Assembly: GCA_910583545.1 (NCBI GenBank)
Contig: CAJTXM010000008.1
Coordinates: forward strand, 31,524 to 95,523
Direction: 5' to 3'
From: an uncultured Christensenella sp.
GTDB lineage: Bacteria > Bacillota > Clostridia > Christensenellales > Borkfalkiaceae
DNA length: 64,000 bases
Part shown: positions 47,891-55,914 of the stretch, piece after piece
Numbering within the stretch: position 1 is the stretch's first letter
Layout of the letters: each line of letters begins with the position of its first letter
Made by a program: the position numbers and the translations under genes
The notes under the pieces: model-generated
Database searches by the model: none
What the model saw: only the letters and a program-made list of their open reading frames with translations
Told to the model about the DNA's origin: nothing

Positions 47891-48670
47891 ATGCAGGTTT
47901 ACGTTGAGCTGGCGCTCTTGGAAAATTTTTGTATGGACTTTACATTGTTGTACTGCGCAAAGTTAGTTGCAAAAAACCGTGCGCATATTTTAAGGCTTGT
48001 TGTCGCGTCCGCATTGGGAGCGTGCTTTGCGGTGGTTTTTCCGCTGTTCAGACTGCACACAGCGCTGTCGGTGATAATTAAAATTTTATCGGGACTGATA
48101 ATTTGTCTGTTTGCCGGCAAGTTTCGCTCTTTTAAAGCATATGTTAAACTAACCGCACTGTTTCTTGCGTTTACTTTTGTTCTGGGCGGTGCGCTTATTG
48201 CCGTATTTTCGCTTGCGGGAATTTCCTATCAGGCGGACAGCGGATATATTCTCTCTTCAATTCCGATAGGAATTCCGCTATTCTGCGCTTTGCTTTTAAT
48301 AATAGGGGCGAGAAAAATTTCTGCAAAGCTTAAAAGGACGGATAACACGGAAGTTGCCTGCACGATAGCAAAAGGCGGAAAAGAAGTTTCTTTGAACGGG
48401 TTTTTCGACAGCGGAAACAAGGTCTATTACCTCGGACAGCCCGTGTGCGTCATTCCGCTTTCAATCGCAAGTAAAATTATCGACGAAACGTGCATAGAAA
48501 CCTGCGTAAAAATACATACTGTTGCCGAGAGTAAAAAACTGAAAGTTTTTACGGCGGACAAGTTGGAAATAATCCGCGGAGAGGATAAAAAAATTCATAC
48601 AGGCGTAAAGATAGCTATAACTCCGCTTTCGGACAGAGCCATTCTTCACCCTGATTTTTTGGAGGAATAG
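47891..48670 (+). CDS. spoIIGA: sporulation sigma-E processing peptidase SpoIIGA
   Basis: A 259-residue aspartic protease that activates pro-sigma-E in the mother cell after a signal from the forespore (SpoIIR). Five hydrophobic helices fill residues 1-145. The C-terminal protease domain has the catalytic Asp173 in NGFFDSGNKVY. The adjacent sigE gene starts the base after the stop, the standard spoIIG order. No Shine-Dalgarno is evident before this ATG, and a possible -10 box lies ten bases upstream. Confidence 0.95.
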   Translation: MQVYVELALLENFCMDFTLLYCAKLVAKNRAHILRLVVASALGACFAVVFPLFRLHTALSVIIKILSGLIICLFAGKFRSFKAYVKLTALFLAFTFVLGGALIAVFSLAGISYQADSGYILSSIPIGIPLFCALLLIIGARKISAKLKRTDNTEVACTIAKGGKEVSLNGFFDSGNKVYYLGQPVCVIPLSIASKIIDETCIETCVKIHTVAESKKLKVFTADKLEIIRGEDKKIHTGVKIAITPLSDRAILHPDFLEE

Positions 48671-49366
48671 ATGTTAGAAAAATTAAAGCGGATTTTAAAT
48701 CTTCTGCTCGGCAGGAACACTCTCGACTATATCTGCGGAACGGAGGCTTTGCCTCTGCCGTTTTCGCCCGAAGAGGAGAGTGACAAAATAAGCCTTTTAG
48801 AGAGCGGAGACGAAAAGGCGAAGTCGGAGCTTGTCGAACATAATCTCCGTCTTGTCGTATACATAGCTAAAAAATTCGAGGGCAGCGGAGCCGACGGCGA
48901 CGACCTCGTTTCTGTCGGCACGATAGGGCTGATAAAGGCTATCAATTCGTTTAAGTCGGACAAGAATATCAAGCTTGCGACTTACGCTTCAAGGTGCATA
49001 GAAAACGAAATTTTAATGTATTTAAGACGTCTTACGCGCCTTAAACAGGAAGTCAGCTTCGACGAACCGCTCAATACCGACTGGGAGGGCAACGAACTGT
49101 TACTCTCCGACGTAATGGGCACCGACGCCGACAGCGTGTATTCCGATATCGAGGGAGGCGTCGAAAGGGAGCTGTTGCGCTCCTCTCTGTCAAAGCTTTC
49201 TCAAAGAGAACAGAAAATTATGCGTATGCGCTTTGCTCTGGACGGCGGAGATGAGATGACGCAAAAGGATGTGGCAGACAAACTCGGCATTTCGCAAAGC
49301 TACATATCTCGTCTCGAAAAGAAAATAATTTCAAAACTCAAAAGGGATATTTCAAAAAAAATCTGA
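48671..49366 (+). CDS. sigE: sporulation sigma factor E precursor
   Basis: A 231-residue sigma-70 family factor for early mother-cell transcription. An N-terminal hydrophobic pro-segment (LKRILNLLLGRNTLDYIC) is removed by SpoIIGA. Region 2 contains NLRLVVYIAKKFEGSGADGD and region 2.4 TYASRCIENEILMYLRR. Region 4 has QKDVADKLGISQSYISRLEK. GGAGGA lies at the right distance before the ATG, in the end of spoIIGA. sigG follows after 88 bases. Confidence 0.97.
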   Translation: MLEKLKRILNLLLGRNTLDYICGTEALPLPFSPEEESDKISLLESGDEKAKSELVEHNLRLVVYIAKKFEGSGADGDDLVSVGTIGLIKAINSFKSDKNIKLATYASRCIENEILMYLRRLTRLKQEVSFDEPLNTDWEGNELLLSDVMGTDADSVYSDIEGGVERELLRSSLSKLSQREQKIMRMRFALDGGDEMTQKDVADKLGISQSYISRLEKKIISKLKRDISKKI

Positions 49367-49403
49367 GTAAACCTCAGAATCTGTTTATTACATAAAAACT
49401 TTA

Positions 49404-49454
49404 AAATACCTCATTGAACGCAATAAATTTGTGAGTGTACATAAGGAGGTATTT
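49404..49454 (+). promoter_or_regulatory. sigG leader hairpin masking the ribosome site
   Basis: AAATACCTC (49404-49412) is exactly complementary to GAGGTATTT (49446-49454), which contains the GAGG Shine-Dalgarno and ends one base before the ATG. The 33-base loop has a small ATTG-AACG-CAAT stem. Confidence 0.7.
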
Positions 49455-50225
49455 ATGTTACAGAAAGTAGAAATTTGCGGTGTCAATACTTCGTCGCTGC
49501 CGACGCTGACGCTGAAAGAACAGCAGGAGCTTATGTTAAGGCTGAAATCGGGCGACGAAGCTGCCAGAGAACAGTTTATAACGGGCAATTTACGGCTTGT
49601 GCTGTCGCTCGTTCGCAGATTCTGGTCAAAGAACGCAAACGCGGACGACGTGTTTCAAGCCGGCTGCGTGGGGCTTATCAAGGCGATAGACAATTTCGAC
49701 GTGACCGTAGGAGTCCGTTTTTCCACCTACGCCGTGCCTATGATATTAGGGGAAATAAAGAGATATTTGAGAGACGGAAACTCTTTGAGAGTGTCGCGCT
49801 CTATACGCGATACGGCGTATCAGGTATTGAAAGTGCGTGAAAAATTGGAAGAGGCAGACGAGGACGTAACTTACGACAAGATAGCAAAAGCGATGAACGT
49901 AGCCGTTTCCGAAGTGGCTTACGCATTGGACGCGATTTCCGATCCCGTTTCTTTGTACGAGCCCGTATACAACAAGTCGGGCGATACGCTTCTTTTAATG
50001 GATCAGATTTTCGACACAAAGAACAACGATGAAGCCTGGACGGAAAAAGCCGCCCTGTACGAGGCTATGCAGAAACTCGAAGAGAGGGAAAAGAGTATTC
50101 TCATTTTGAGGTACTTCGAGGGCAAGACCCAGACCGAAATTTCGCAGGAAGTGGGCATTTCGCAGGCTCAGGTTTCGCGCCTTGAAAAAAGCGCGTTGAA
50201 GAGAATTAAAGCCAACATCGGCTGA
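49455..50225 (+). CDS. sigG: sporulation sigma factor G
   Basis: A 256-residue sigma factor for late forespore genes. The start LQKVEICGVNTSSLPTL matches the SigG N-terminus. Region 2 is GNLRLVLSLVRRFW to STYAVPMILGEIKRYLRD, and region 4 is KTQTEISQEVGISQAQVSRL. ATG 49455 is chosen because AAGGAGGT sits just upstream; an ATG-like start 24 bases earlier has no such site. That ribosome site is masked by a leader hairpin. In B. subtilis sigG is first read by sigma-F and then by itself. Confidence 0.97.
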   Translation: MLQKVEICGVNTSSLPTLTLKEQQELMLRLKSGDEAAREQFITGNLRLVLSLVRRFWSKNANADDVFQAGCVGLIKAIDNFDVTVGVRFSTYAVPMILGEIKRYLRDGNSLRVSRSIRDTAYQVLKVREKLEEADEDVTYDKIAKAMNVAVSEVAYALDAISDPVSLYEPVYNKSGDTLLLMDQIFDTKNNDEAWTEKAALYEAMQKLEEREKSILILRYFEGKTQTEISQEVGISQAQVSRLEKSALKRIKANIG

Positions 50226-50282
50226 ATAAAAAAGCACGGCTTAGGGGTATCTGTTATAGGGACTTCATTGTGGAAAAACAAA

Positions 50283-50328
50283 TAGCCCACTAACTTCGTG
50301 AACGAAGTATAGTGGGCTATACTTTTTT
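50283..50328 (+). terminator. terminator downstream of sigG
   Basis: TAGCCCACTA and TAGTGGGCTA outer arms with an inner ACTTCG/CGAAGT stem, then ACTTTTTT. Confidence 0.8.
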
Positions 50329-50415
50329 AAGTTTAGGACGATAAATTGAAATTTATCCAGTAAATTAATTTTGTTTATTTTACGGTTATGCCGTAGAAAA
50401 CCGCCGCAAATCGTC

Positions 50416-50760
50416 TTAATTATCGCCGTCGGCTTCCCTGTCGCCGTCTGCATTGCCATCGGCATTGTTCTTTTTCGCTTCGGCTTTGAAATGCAGTCCG
50501 ATAAGAGCGCCGAAGATTCCACCCTGTATAAGAAACAACGACACGCCCACAGCGGTCAGTGCAACTCCCAATGCTTTATGCTCGGCGTATTCATTGAGCA
50601 ACACCAATCCGGCAACAAAACAGCCTATTGTCGCAAAGAGCACTATAAGTCCTATAACGATCAGCAGTGCGCTTTGCCACTTTTTCAGCTCGTAATCGGG
50701 GCACACAGCTTTAAACAACTCCAACAGCAAACCGAATATTACATCGAATACAAAATCCAT
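50416..50760 (-). CDS. small two-helix membrane protein
   Basis: A 114-residue protein with an amphipathic N-terminus, two transmembrane helices (about residues 30-52 and 64-86) and a hydrophilic tail of repeated DGNADGDREADGD type. No family recognised. The ribosome site is weak (GAGGCGGG, about 12 bases upstream). It stands alone between sigG and the XRE gene. It may be accessory, as it lies next to a regulator/small-protein module. Confidence 0.55.
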   Translation of the reverse strand: MDFVFDVIFGLLLELFKAVCPDYELKKWQSALLIVIGLIVLFATIGCFVAGLVLLNEYAEHKALGVALTAVGVSLFLIQGGIFGALIGLHFKAEAKKNNADGNADGDREADGDN

Positions 50761-50902
50761 TTTGAATTTGCCCGCCTCTATGTAGAAATTACTGTTTACC
50801 GTAGTTACATTATATCAAAATAATAATAAAAAAGCAAGGGGAGCAATAATTATCTTTCCTTGCTTTTTAATCCCTATCGAACGCACCCTTAGCCGCGCTT
50901 TT

Positions 50903-51130
50903 TTAGTTCTCAGTTTCATATTCACTTACGCAAAGAATATCGTTTGCGTCCAGATCAAGCACTGCGCAGAGCTTTGCAAATGTATCCAGCGCAGGCATTA
51001 TGCGTCCGGATACGTATTGCTGAACAGTTTGTTGCTTAATTCCTATTTTATCTGCCAAAGATTTTTGTGTTAATCCGCTTTGTCTTATTGCTTCCGTTAA
51101 TTTATTGTGTATTTTTGCAATATTAATCAT
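50903..51130 (-). CDS. XRE/Cro-CI family regulator
   Basis: A 75-residue single-domain repressor. The helix-turn-helix is LTQKSLADKIGIKQQTVQQY, followed by ALDTFAKLCAVLDLDANDIL. AAAGGAG precedes the ATG. It diverges from the small gene at 51227. The shared region holds AACAGGC-GTT-GCCTGTT inside a TTGACA/TATAAT promoter and a related half-site TTACCTGTTAA closer to this gene, so it should repress the neighbour and probably itself. Confidence 0.88.
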   Translation of the reverse strand: MINIAKIHNKLTEAIRQSGLTQKSLADKIGIKQQTVQQYVSGRIMPALDTFAKLCAVLDLDANDILCVSEYETEN

Positions 51131-51176
51131 TTTAAACTCCTTTTAAATAATTATACAAGTGTTACCTGTTAAACGC

Positions 51177-51206
51177 TTGACAAACAGGCGTTGCCTGTTA
51201 TATAAT
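51177..51206 (+). promoter_or_regulatory. promoter with operator in its spacer
   Basis: TTGACA (51177-51182), 18 bases, TATAAT (51201-51206). The spacer is almost filled by the perfect inverted repeat AACAGGC (51183-51189) GTT GCCTGTT (51193-51199). Confidence 0.8.
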
Positions 51207-51226
51207 TTATTTAGGAGGTAATGAAA

Positions 51227-51490
51227 ATGGAAATGTCGGTAATCGATTATTTATATTATGACGACGATATGAGGAAGATAATAGAGGTGGACGCTGAATT
51301 TGAAAGGATAGAAATGTTGAGCGACAGAATAGCGGAGAAATTGAAAGCAAAGCTTACGGAAGAACAGCTTAAAGAATTTTATAAATTCGAAGAAACGGTA
51401 ATGGAGGAGTATAGCGTTGCAACCAAGTTGTATTTCAGGCAGGGAGTAAAAGTCGGTATTCGTATAGTTTCCGAAAGTATGTTCGATTAA
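51227..51490 (+). CDS. small acidic helical protein, DUF6809-like
   Basis: An 87-residue, strongly acidic, helical protein that resembles the DUF6809 group of small Clostridia proteins: an N-terminal YLYYDDD segment, a central coiled part, and a C-terminal KLYFRQGVKVGIRIVSES. Of two close ATGs, 51227 has the correct spacing from GGAGG (eight bases). Its promoter is overlapped by the operator of the divergent XRE gene. Function is unknown; control by a dedicated repressor suggests a mobile-element or defence-related trait. Confidence 0.6.
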   Translation: MEMSVIDYLYYDDDMRKIIEVDAEFERIEMLSDRIAEKLKAKLTEEQLKEFYKFEETVMEEYSVATKLYFRQGVKVGIRIVSESMFD

Positions 51491-51520
51491 AAAAACAAGC
51501 CCTTAAAGGGGCTTGTTTTC
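51491..51520. terminator. bidirectional terminator between converging genes
   Basis: AAAACAAGCCC, TTAAA, GGGGCTTGTTTT. The TAA stop codon of the minus-strand popT is in its loop. Confidence 0.8.
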
Positions 51521-52465
51521 ATTTTCGTTGACTTGCTGTTCGGGTGCGGTTTCTTCCTGCAACGGTTCGGCAGTCAGGCTTTTCATTTTTCTTTCGACGT
51601 AGTAAGTTAAAGCGAAAGTCGCCGCGATTCCTATTACGCACAGCACGCAGCCTACCGCGATATGCGCGGTTGACAGCACGTCGTAACGGAAGCCGTATTC
51701 TTCGAAGTTGTGGTTAAAGGTGATGAAAATTGCGGGGATAGAGCCTATTACGAAGCCGATGATCGCCCAGTTAGTCACTCTCGGAAACCTTGTCAGGAGC
51801 AGTTTCATAATCTTTGCTATAGTGAAGAAGCCGATTATAAGTCCGACTGCAAAAGTTGCAAGCACTAAAAACGAGTGTCCGAAATCAGTTTTTAAACCGC
51901 TTATCGTGTCGACCATTATCGCGTTGTAGTAGCCCAAAATCAGAAGGAGGAGCGAACCGCTTATGCCGGGCACTACCAAAGCGCAGCTGGCAATCGCGCC
52001 TATGAACAGTAAAAGGAAATAACCGTAAACGGGCATATCCTTGCTGAGATCCGCCGTACCTAAATTCGGGATAAAGCATACTCCGACTACGATTGCAAGC
52101 GGAATTAAAATTGCTATTGCATCAAGCTTTTTAAAGCCGTTTTTAATTCCGTCCTTTACTATCTTCGGACAGGAGCCTATCATAAGCCCTGCAAACAGCA
52201 TAACCGTGGGAAACGGTGCGTTTTTTAAGGCAAATTTTAAGGGGTAATAAGCCGCGGCGAAAGCTATGACCACGCCCAAAAGTATGGGCAAAAGCGTAAG
52301 AACGCTGTTTTTGAAGTCTTTGAAAAGATTACTGCAAGCGTTTATCAGTTTATCGTAAATTTTGAGCAGTACCGCAAGCGTTCCTCCGCTGACTCCGGGG
52401 ATTATCATTGCAATGCCTATCGCCGCGCCTTTGGCGCAGTCGATGAAAAAATTCTTTATTTTCAT
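51503..52465 (-). CDS. popT: DUF368 polyprenyl-phosphate transporter (PopT-like)
   Basis: A 320-residue membrane protein with about nine helices. The signature IAMIIPGVSGGTLAVLLKIYD is at residues 18-38, with a related inverted repeat VVPGISGSLLLLILGYYNA in the second half. DUF368 proteins have recently been assigned as undecaprenyl-phosphate translocases that recycle the lipid carrier for wall synthesis. The last codons form one arm of a terminator. It is followed upstream by an EFR1-type gene after eight bases on the same strand. Confidence 0.88.
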   Translation of the reverse strand: MKIKNFFIDCAKGAAIGIAMIIPGVSGGTLAVLLKIYDKLINACSNLFKDFKNSVLTLLPILLGVVIAFAAAYYPLKFALKNAPFPTVMLFAGLMIGSCPKIVKDGIKNGFKKLDAIAILIPLAIVVGVCFIPNLGTADLSKDMPVYGYFLLLFIGAIASCALVVPGISGSLLLLILGYYNAIMVDTISGLKTDFGHSFLVLATFAVGLIIGFFTIAKIMKLLLTRFPRVTNWAIIGFVIGSIPAIFITFNHNFEEYGFRYDVLSTAHIAVGCVLCVIGIAATFALTYYVERKMKSLTAEPLQEETAPEQQVNENENKPL

Positions 52466-52473
52466 ATTCTATT

Positions 52474-53376
52474 TTATATATAGTCCTTGACGGATATTCC
52501 GTTCTTTTCAAGCTCTCTGTCGCACTCGCGGTAATATTTTTTATACAGTCTGTAAATTCCCTTTGCCCTGTCGGGTACGACGGGGAAGCAGAGACTGTCG
52601 TCTTTTACAAGCTCGTCAAGGCGGTAACTTCCGTTGACTTTCCAGAACTTGAACAGTCCTGCGCCGATAGCATCCGTCGGGCAGTTGAACGCACAGCCCA
52701 TACACAGCACGCAGGCCGTGCCGAACTTGATTTTGCCGTCTTTAACTTTAATATTGCTCTGCGGACATATCTTTATGCACTTTTCGCAATTTATGCATTT
52801 CTTTTTATTCACCTTGAAAAGCGGTCCGTGGATATGTGCAAACGGCTGTTCTATGACCCTGAAAACCGCGGTAAACGCCCTCTTGAAAGCGTTCTTTTTT
52901 ACCTTTTTCGATATTCCGCTTTCAATTTCCCTGCAACTTAAATCCGCCATAGCCTTAGCGTAGATATACATCTGCTTTGCCATTTCGTCGGTGTGGCGGT
53001 AAATCATATTGTACGGCATAACGAAATGCCGTTCGAAACGGACGAAGTAGCCCTTCTTTCTAAGTATTTTTATAAGCTTCTGCGAAGAGCCGTCGTTGAG
53101 GTGAAGTCCCTCGCCCGAGGTTTTGAAAACGAACGCGGGCTTGTTTTCGGCTTCGGGAAGTGATTTTGCAAATTTCAAAATAGGCTCCGGCGCGCTGAAC
53201 GCGTGGATAGGATATCCTAAGCCTATCATATCGTAATCTTCTGCCGGAGGGGGAGGCGGACTGCTTTTTGCTATCCTGTACACTTTGACTTCCGCGTCTT
53301 TAAGATACTGTCTGTACAGCGACGCTACTTTCAGAGTGTTCCCCGTCCCCGAAAAAACGTATAGTATAATTTTCAT
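52474..53376 (-). CDS. EFR1-type flavodoxin-ferredoxin protein
   Basis: A 300-residue redox protein. Residues 1-140 form a flavodoxin-like domain, starting YVFSGTGNTLKVA with the FMN phosphate loop. Residues 190-240 hold two 4Fe-4S motifs (CINCEKCIKICP and CVLCMGCAFNCP). The C-terminal 60 residues are charged. The EFR1 family is common in anaerobes; electron donor and acceptor are unknown. A proline run PPPPP links strands near residue 40. It lies between popT and the SDR fusion on the same strand. Confidence 0.87.
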   Translation of the reverse strand: MKIILYVFSGTGNTLKVASLYRQYLKDAEVKVYRIAKSSPPPPPAEDYDMIGLGYPIHAFSAPEPILKFAKSLPEAENKPAFVFKTSGEGLHLNDGSSQKLIKILRKKGYFVRFERHFVMPYNMIYRHTDEMAKQMYIYAKAMADLSCREIESGISKKVKKNAFKRAFTAVFRVIEQPFAHIHGPLFKVNKKKCINCEKCIKICPQSNIKVKDGKIKFGTACVLCMGCAFNCPTDAIGAGLFKFWKVNGSYRLDELVKDDSLCFPVVPDRAKGIYRLYKKYYRECDRELEKNGISVKDYI

Positions 53377-53430
53377 ATTTTTTTAAAAAAACTTGACTAT
53401 TTTGCGCCTGAACAATCAGCCGCTCACTAC

Positions 53431-54996
53431 TTAGTTGACGATAAAGTCGTCTTCGTGTTCGGACAGAGGGTAGACGTCGTTGACTTCTTCTTTCGTGTGG
53501 GTGTCGAAATACACCTGCGAGTAGAAGGGGATATCGGCGATTGCACCGTAGCGCCAGGGCTTCGGCTCACAGCACTCGGGGCACCAGAAACCGCCGCGTA
53601 GCACGGTAAACGGCGTGCTTTCGAATTCGTGACCGTCACGGCACTGCCAGCGTACCTTTTTGAAAATATCGCCTGCCTTATAGTCCTTTGAAAGGCACTT
53701 TCCGCCCCTGAAAGCCGCGGCTTTGTCAAGATCGGCAAAGGTAAGCTCTGCAAGCGGTTTGCTCTCGTCGTAGCCGTGGTCCAAAAGATAAGACTTAGCG
53801 TTTTTTATATCTTTGAGCGCGGAAAAGTCGATTTCGCCGTTTTCGGTTCTGCCCTCGTTAAGAAGGGGGAATTTCTTCCAGTCGGTGCCTATTCTGTCGA
53901 AGTTTTCACGACTGCCGTAAAAGGCTTTTATTCTGCCCGACTTGCCGTGCTTTATCCAGTACATCGGCGCGTTGGTGTTTTTAAACAGCCTCTGCACTAC
54001 GAGTTTGGATATGAGCGCGGAGGGGACTATCTTGGCAAGTTTGATATAAAAGTTTTTTCTTGCCATTCTGCGCCAGAAAACTTTGTTGTCCTCCGTGCGG
54101 AAGTTTAAAATTTCGTTCAGTTCGTCGCTGTCGCAGAACCATACGCCGTGGAAGTTGCGCGGTATATTCCAGTTCGGCTTGAAAATCTTTTTGGTATGCA
54201 AGCCCATTACCGAGAAACATTCTTCTATGGTTTCAAAGCCCGTGACGCGGCACGCCGTGCCTCCGCCGATGTTATAGATATTGTTCCAGAACGAATCAAG
54301 TTCGCCTTTCAAATCTTTTTCGACAAGGTTTTTGCATAAAATTCCGCTGTCGACGTCGGTTACCCATTCCAGAGGACAGTTCCAGCTTGTGTGGAACATA
54401 AGTCCGTCGCTCATATTGTTTTTGAGCATATATTTGTGCAGGGTGGCAGTCTGTCTCAAAGATACGAATTTTTTAAGACCGCTTTCTAAAACGTAGCGTT
54501 CGGCTTTGAGCTTGTACATCGAATAATAATCGTAATCCGATGAAATTACGGGATCGCCTACGCGCCCCCAGACGTGGGGGTAGGCGCGGTGTCCGTACAT
54601 TGCGACCGTTGCGACGTGAACGTAAGGGATATCGTTTCCTCTTTTTATAATCTCGTCGACAAGGTTTTTTGTGCCCAGAAAATTGCTCAGATACGTTCCG
54701 TTGGGATTGTGGTCGGACTTGGGCGGAATTAACGCCGCGCAGTTGATAAGGTAGTCTGCGCCGTCGAGAAGTCTGCTGCAATCCTCCGCGCAGGAGATAT
54801 CTCCTGCAAACGCATAAATGCGTTTGCGGTATTTTTTAAACAGCTTTTTAACGAATGAAGGTAAACTTTTTTCAGCGGAAAATATCAGGCATCTTACTTT
54901 GAAATTATCTGCCGACTGCATTAGGCTCTTTAAAACTTCACCGCCCATTGCGCCGGTCACGCCCGTAAGGGCTATCGTTTTTTCATTAGTTTCCAT
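53431..54996 (-). CDS. NAD-dependent SDR/epimerase fused to a zinc-ribbon domain
   Basis: A 521-residue protein. Residues 1-330 are an extended short-chain dehydrogenase. The nucleotide loop is GVTGAMGGE, the active-site pair lies in YYSMYKLKAE, and HVATVAMYGHR precedes it. A linker with TDWKKFPLLNEG follows. Near residues 445-480 there is a treble-clef type zinc domain with WQCRDGHEFESTPF and GGFWCPEC, like DUF4379 ribbons. The start is the ATG at 54996; an earlier in-frame start lacks a ribosome site. The substrate may be a nucleotide sugar, but the zinc domain suggests a nucleic-acid or protein partner. Confidence 0.8.
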   Translation of the reverse strand: METNEKTIALTGVTGAMGGEVLKSLMQSADNFKVRCLIFSAEKSLPSFVKKLFKKYRKRIYAFAGDISCAEDCSRLLDGADYLINCAALIPPKSDHNPNGTYLSNFLGTKNLVDEIIKRGNDIPYVHVATVAMYGHRAYPHVWGRVGDPVISSDYDYYSMYKLKAERYVLESGLKKFVSLRQTATLHKYMLKNNMSDGLMFHTSWNCPLEWVTDVDSGILCKNLVEKDLKGELDSFWNNIYNIGGGTACRVTGFETIEECFSVMGLHTKKIFKPNWNIPRNFHGVWFCDSDELNEILNFRTEDNKVFWRRMARKNFYIKLAKIVPSALISKLVVQRLFKNTNAPMYWIKHGKSGRIKAFYGSRENFDRIGTDWKKFPLLNEGRTENGEIDFSALKDIKNAKSYLLDHGYDESKPLAELTFADLDKAAAFRGGKCLSKDYKAGDIFKKVRWQCRDGHEFESTPFTVLRGGFWCPECCEPKPWRYGAIADIPFYSQVYFDTHTKEEVNDVYPLSEHEDDFIVN

Positions 54997-55085
54997 AAAT
55001 ATTATTTTAGCATTTACGCTTTTGCTTGTCAAACGGTATAAAAGCGGAAATAAAAGTAAATAATCAGGTCGGAGGCAAATTTTTT

Positions 55086-55274
55086 ATGACAGATATAACT
55101 TTAAAAGAATTGCAGCTCATATCCGACGTTCTTAACGCGGAGGGGCTTGCCTGTAAAAAGGCGAGAGCGTATTCCAAGACGCTGACCGACGTGGACTTGT
55201 CGGGCACGCTTGCAAGGATAGCGGACGAACACGAACAGAGATACAACGCGCTTTTGGCTTTGATAGGAGGTTGA
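55086..55274 (+). CDS. small helical spore-coat-like protein
   Basis: A 62-residue, two-helix protein: TLKELQLISDVLNAEGLACK and ARIADEHEQRYNALLALI. The pattern resembles half of a ferritin-like or CotF helical bundle. GGAGG lies ten bases before the ATG. The next gene, a clear CotF-like protein, starts one base after its stop, so the pair is co-translated and may form a complex. Family assignment is by context and helix pattern. Confidence 0.7.
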   Translation: MTDITLKELQLISDVLNAEGLACKKARAYSKTLTDVDLSGTLARIADEHEQRYNALLALIGG

Positions 55275-55275
55275 A

Positions 55276-55569
55276 ATGAAAATAACTAAAATGGACTGCA
55301 CTCTCAACGAAAAGGATACCTTGCAGGATCTTTTGGAATCGGAAAAACAGCTTATGTCGCTGTATACGACTGCGCTGTTCGAGGGAAGCTCCAAAACGGT
55401 GAGAAAAAACTTTTCCGAAAATCTTTTAGGCGTCGCGGAAAATCAGTACAACATTTACACGCAGATGCGCTCGCGCGGTTATTACGAACCGCAGACCGCG
55501 AAAAAGGATATGATAAACGAGGCAAACAAGACCTTCAAAAAACAGAAAAAAGATTTAAAGGCAAATTAA
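55276..55569 (+). CDS. CotF-family spore coat protein
   Basis: A 97-residue helical protein of the Coat F (ferritin-like) family. LNEKDTLQDLLESEKQLMSL is followed by YTTALFEGSSKTVRKNF, and then QMRSRGYYEPQTAKKD, which has the Tyr-Tyr-x-Pro pattern typical of CotF domains. It is coupled to the preceding 62-residue gene. Coat F proteins are deposited on the forespore under sigma-E or sigma-K. A strong terminator follows. Confidence 0.85.
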   Translation: MKITKMDCTLNEKDTLQDLLESEKQLMSLYTTALFEGSSKTVRKNFSENLLGVAENQYNIYTQMRSRGYYEPQTAKKDMINEANKTFKKQKKDLKAN

Positions 55570-55572
55570 ACA

Positions 55573-55605
55573 AAGCGTCTGCTGTTTGCAGACGCTTCGA
55601 TTTTT
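55573..55605 (+). terminator. terminator of the coat gene pair
   Basis: AAGCGTCTGC, TGTTT, GCAGACGCTT, followed by CGATTTTT. Confidence 0.85.
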
Positions 55606-55676
55606 CAAAGCATAATCTACGCCTTAATGGAATGTTGTTCCATTAGTTAAGGTTTTTGATTTTGTATAATTGAATT

Positions 55677-55883
55677 ATGAATTTAAAAGAATTCGGATAA
55701 AACGTTGCAAAATACAGAATAAAGGCAAATTTGTCGGCGTACGAATTAAGTTTAAGAATAGGCAAAGACGCGAGCTATATCAATAAGCTTGAAAACGGAA
55801 AAGCTAACTCTACGCTGAACGTAATATTCAAGATTTGCGAAGTTTTGGAAATAGAACCCGAAAAGCTGTTTAAAAAGCAGTAA
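55677..55883 (+). pseudogene. XRE regulator interrupted by a nonsense codon
   Basis: A 69-codon frame encodes a helix-turn-helix protein, but codon 8 is TAA. After MNLKEFG the frame continues without further stops as NVAKYRIKANLSAYELSLRI, GKDASYINKLENGKANSTL and so on, ending IEPEKLFKKQ. A single C-to-T change (CAA to TAA, Gln in related proteins) would explain it. TATAAT lies just upstream, and the inverted repeat ATGGAA-TGTTG-TTCCAT at about 55627-55643 could be its operator. Rescue by an internal TTG start is possible but would cut off helix 1. A sequencing error or natural read-through cannot be excluded. Confidence 0.75.
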
Positions 55884-55914
55884 TAAAGAGTTTGCAATTC
55901 TGCAAACTCTTTAT

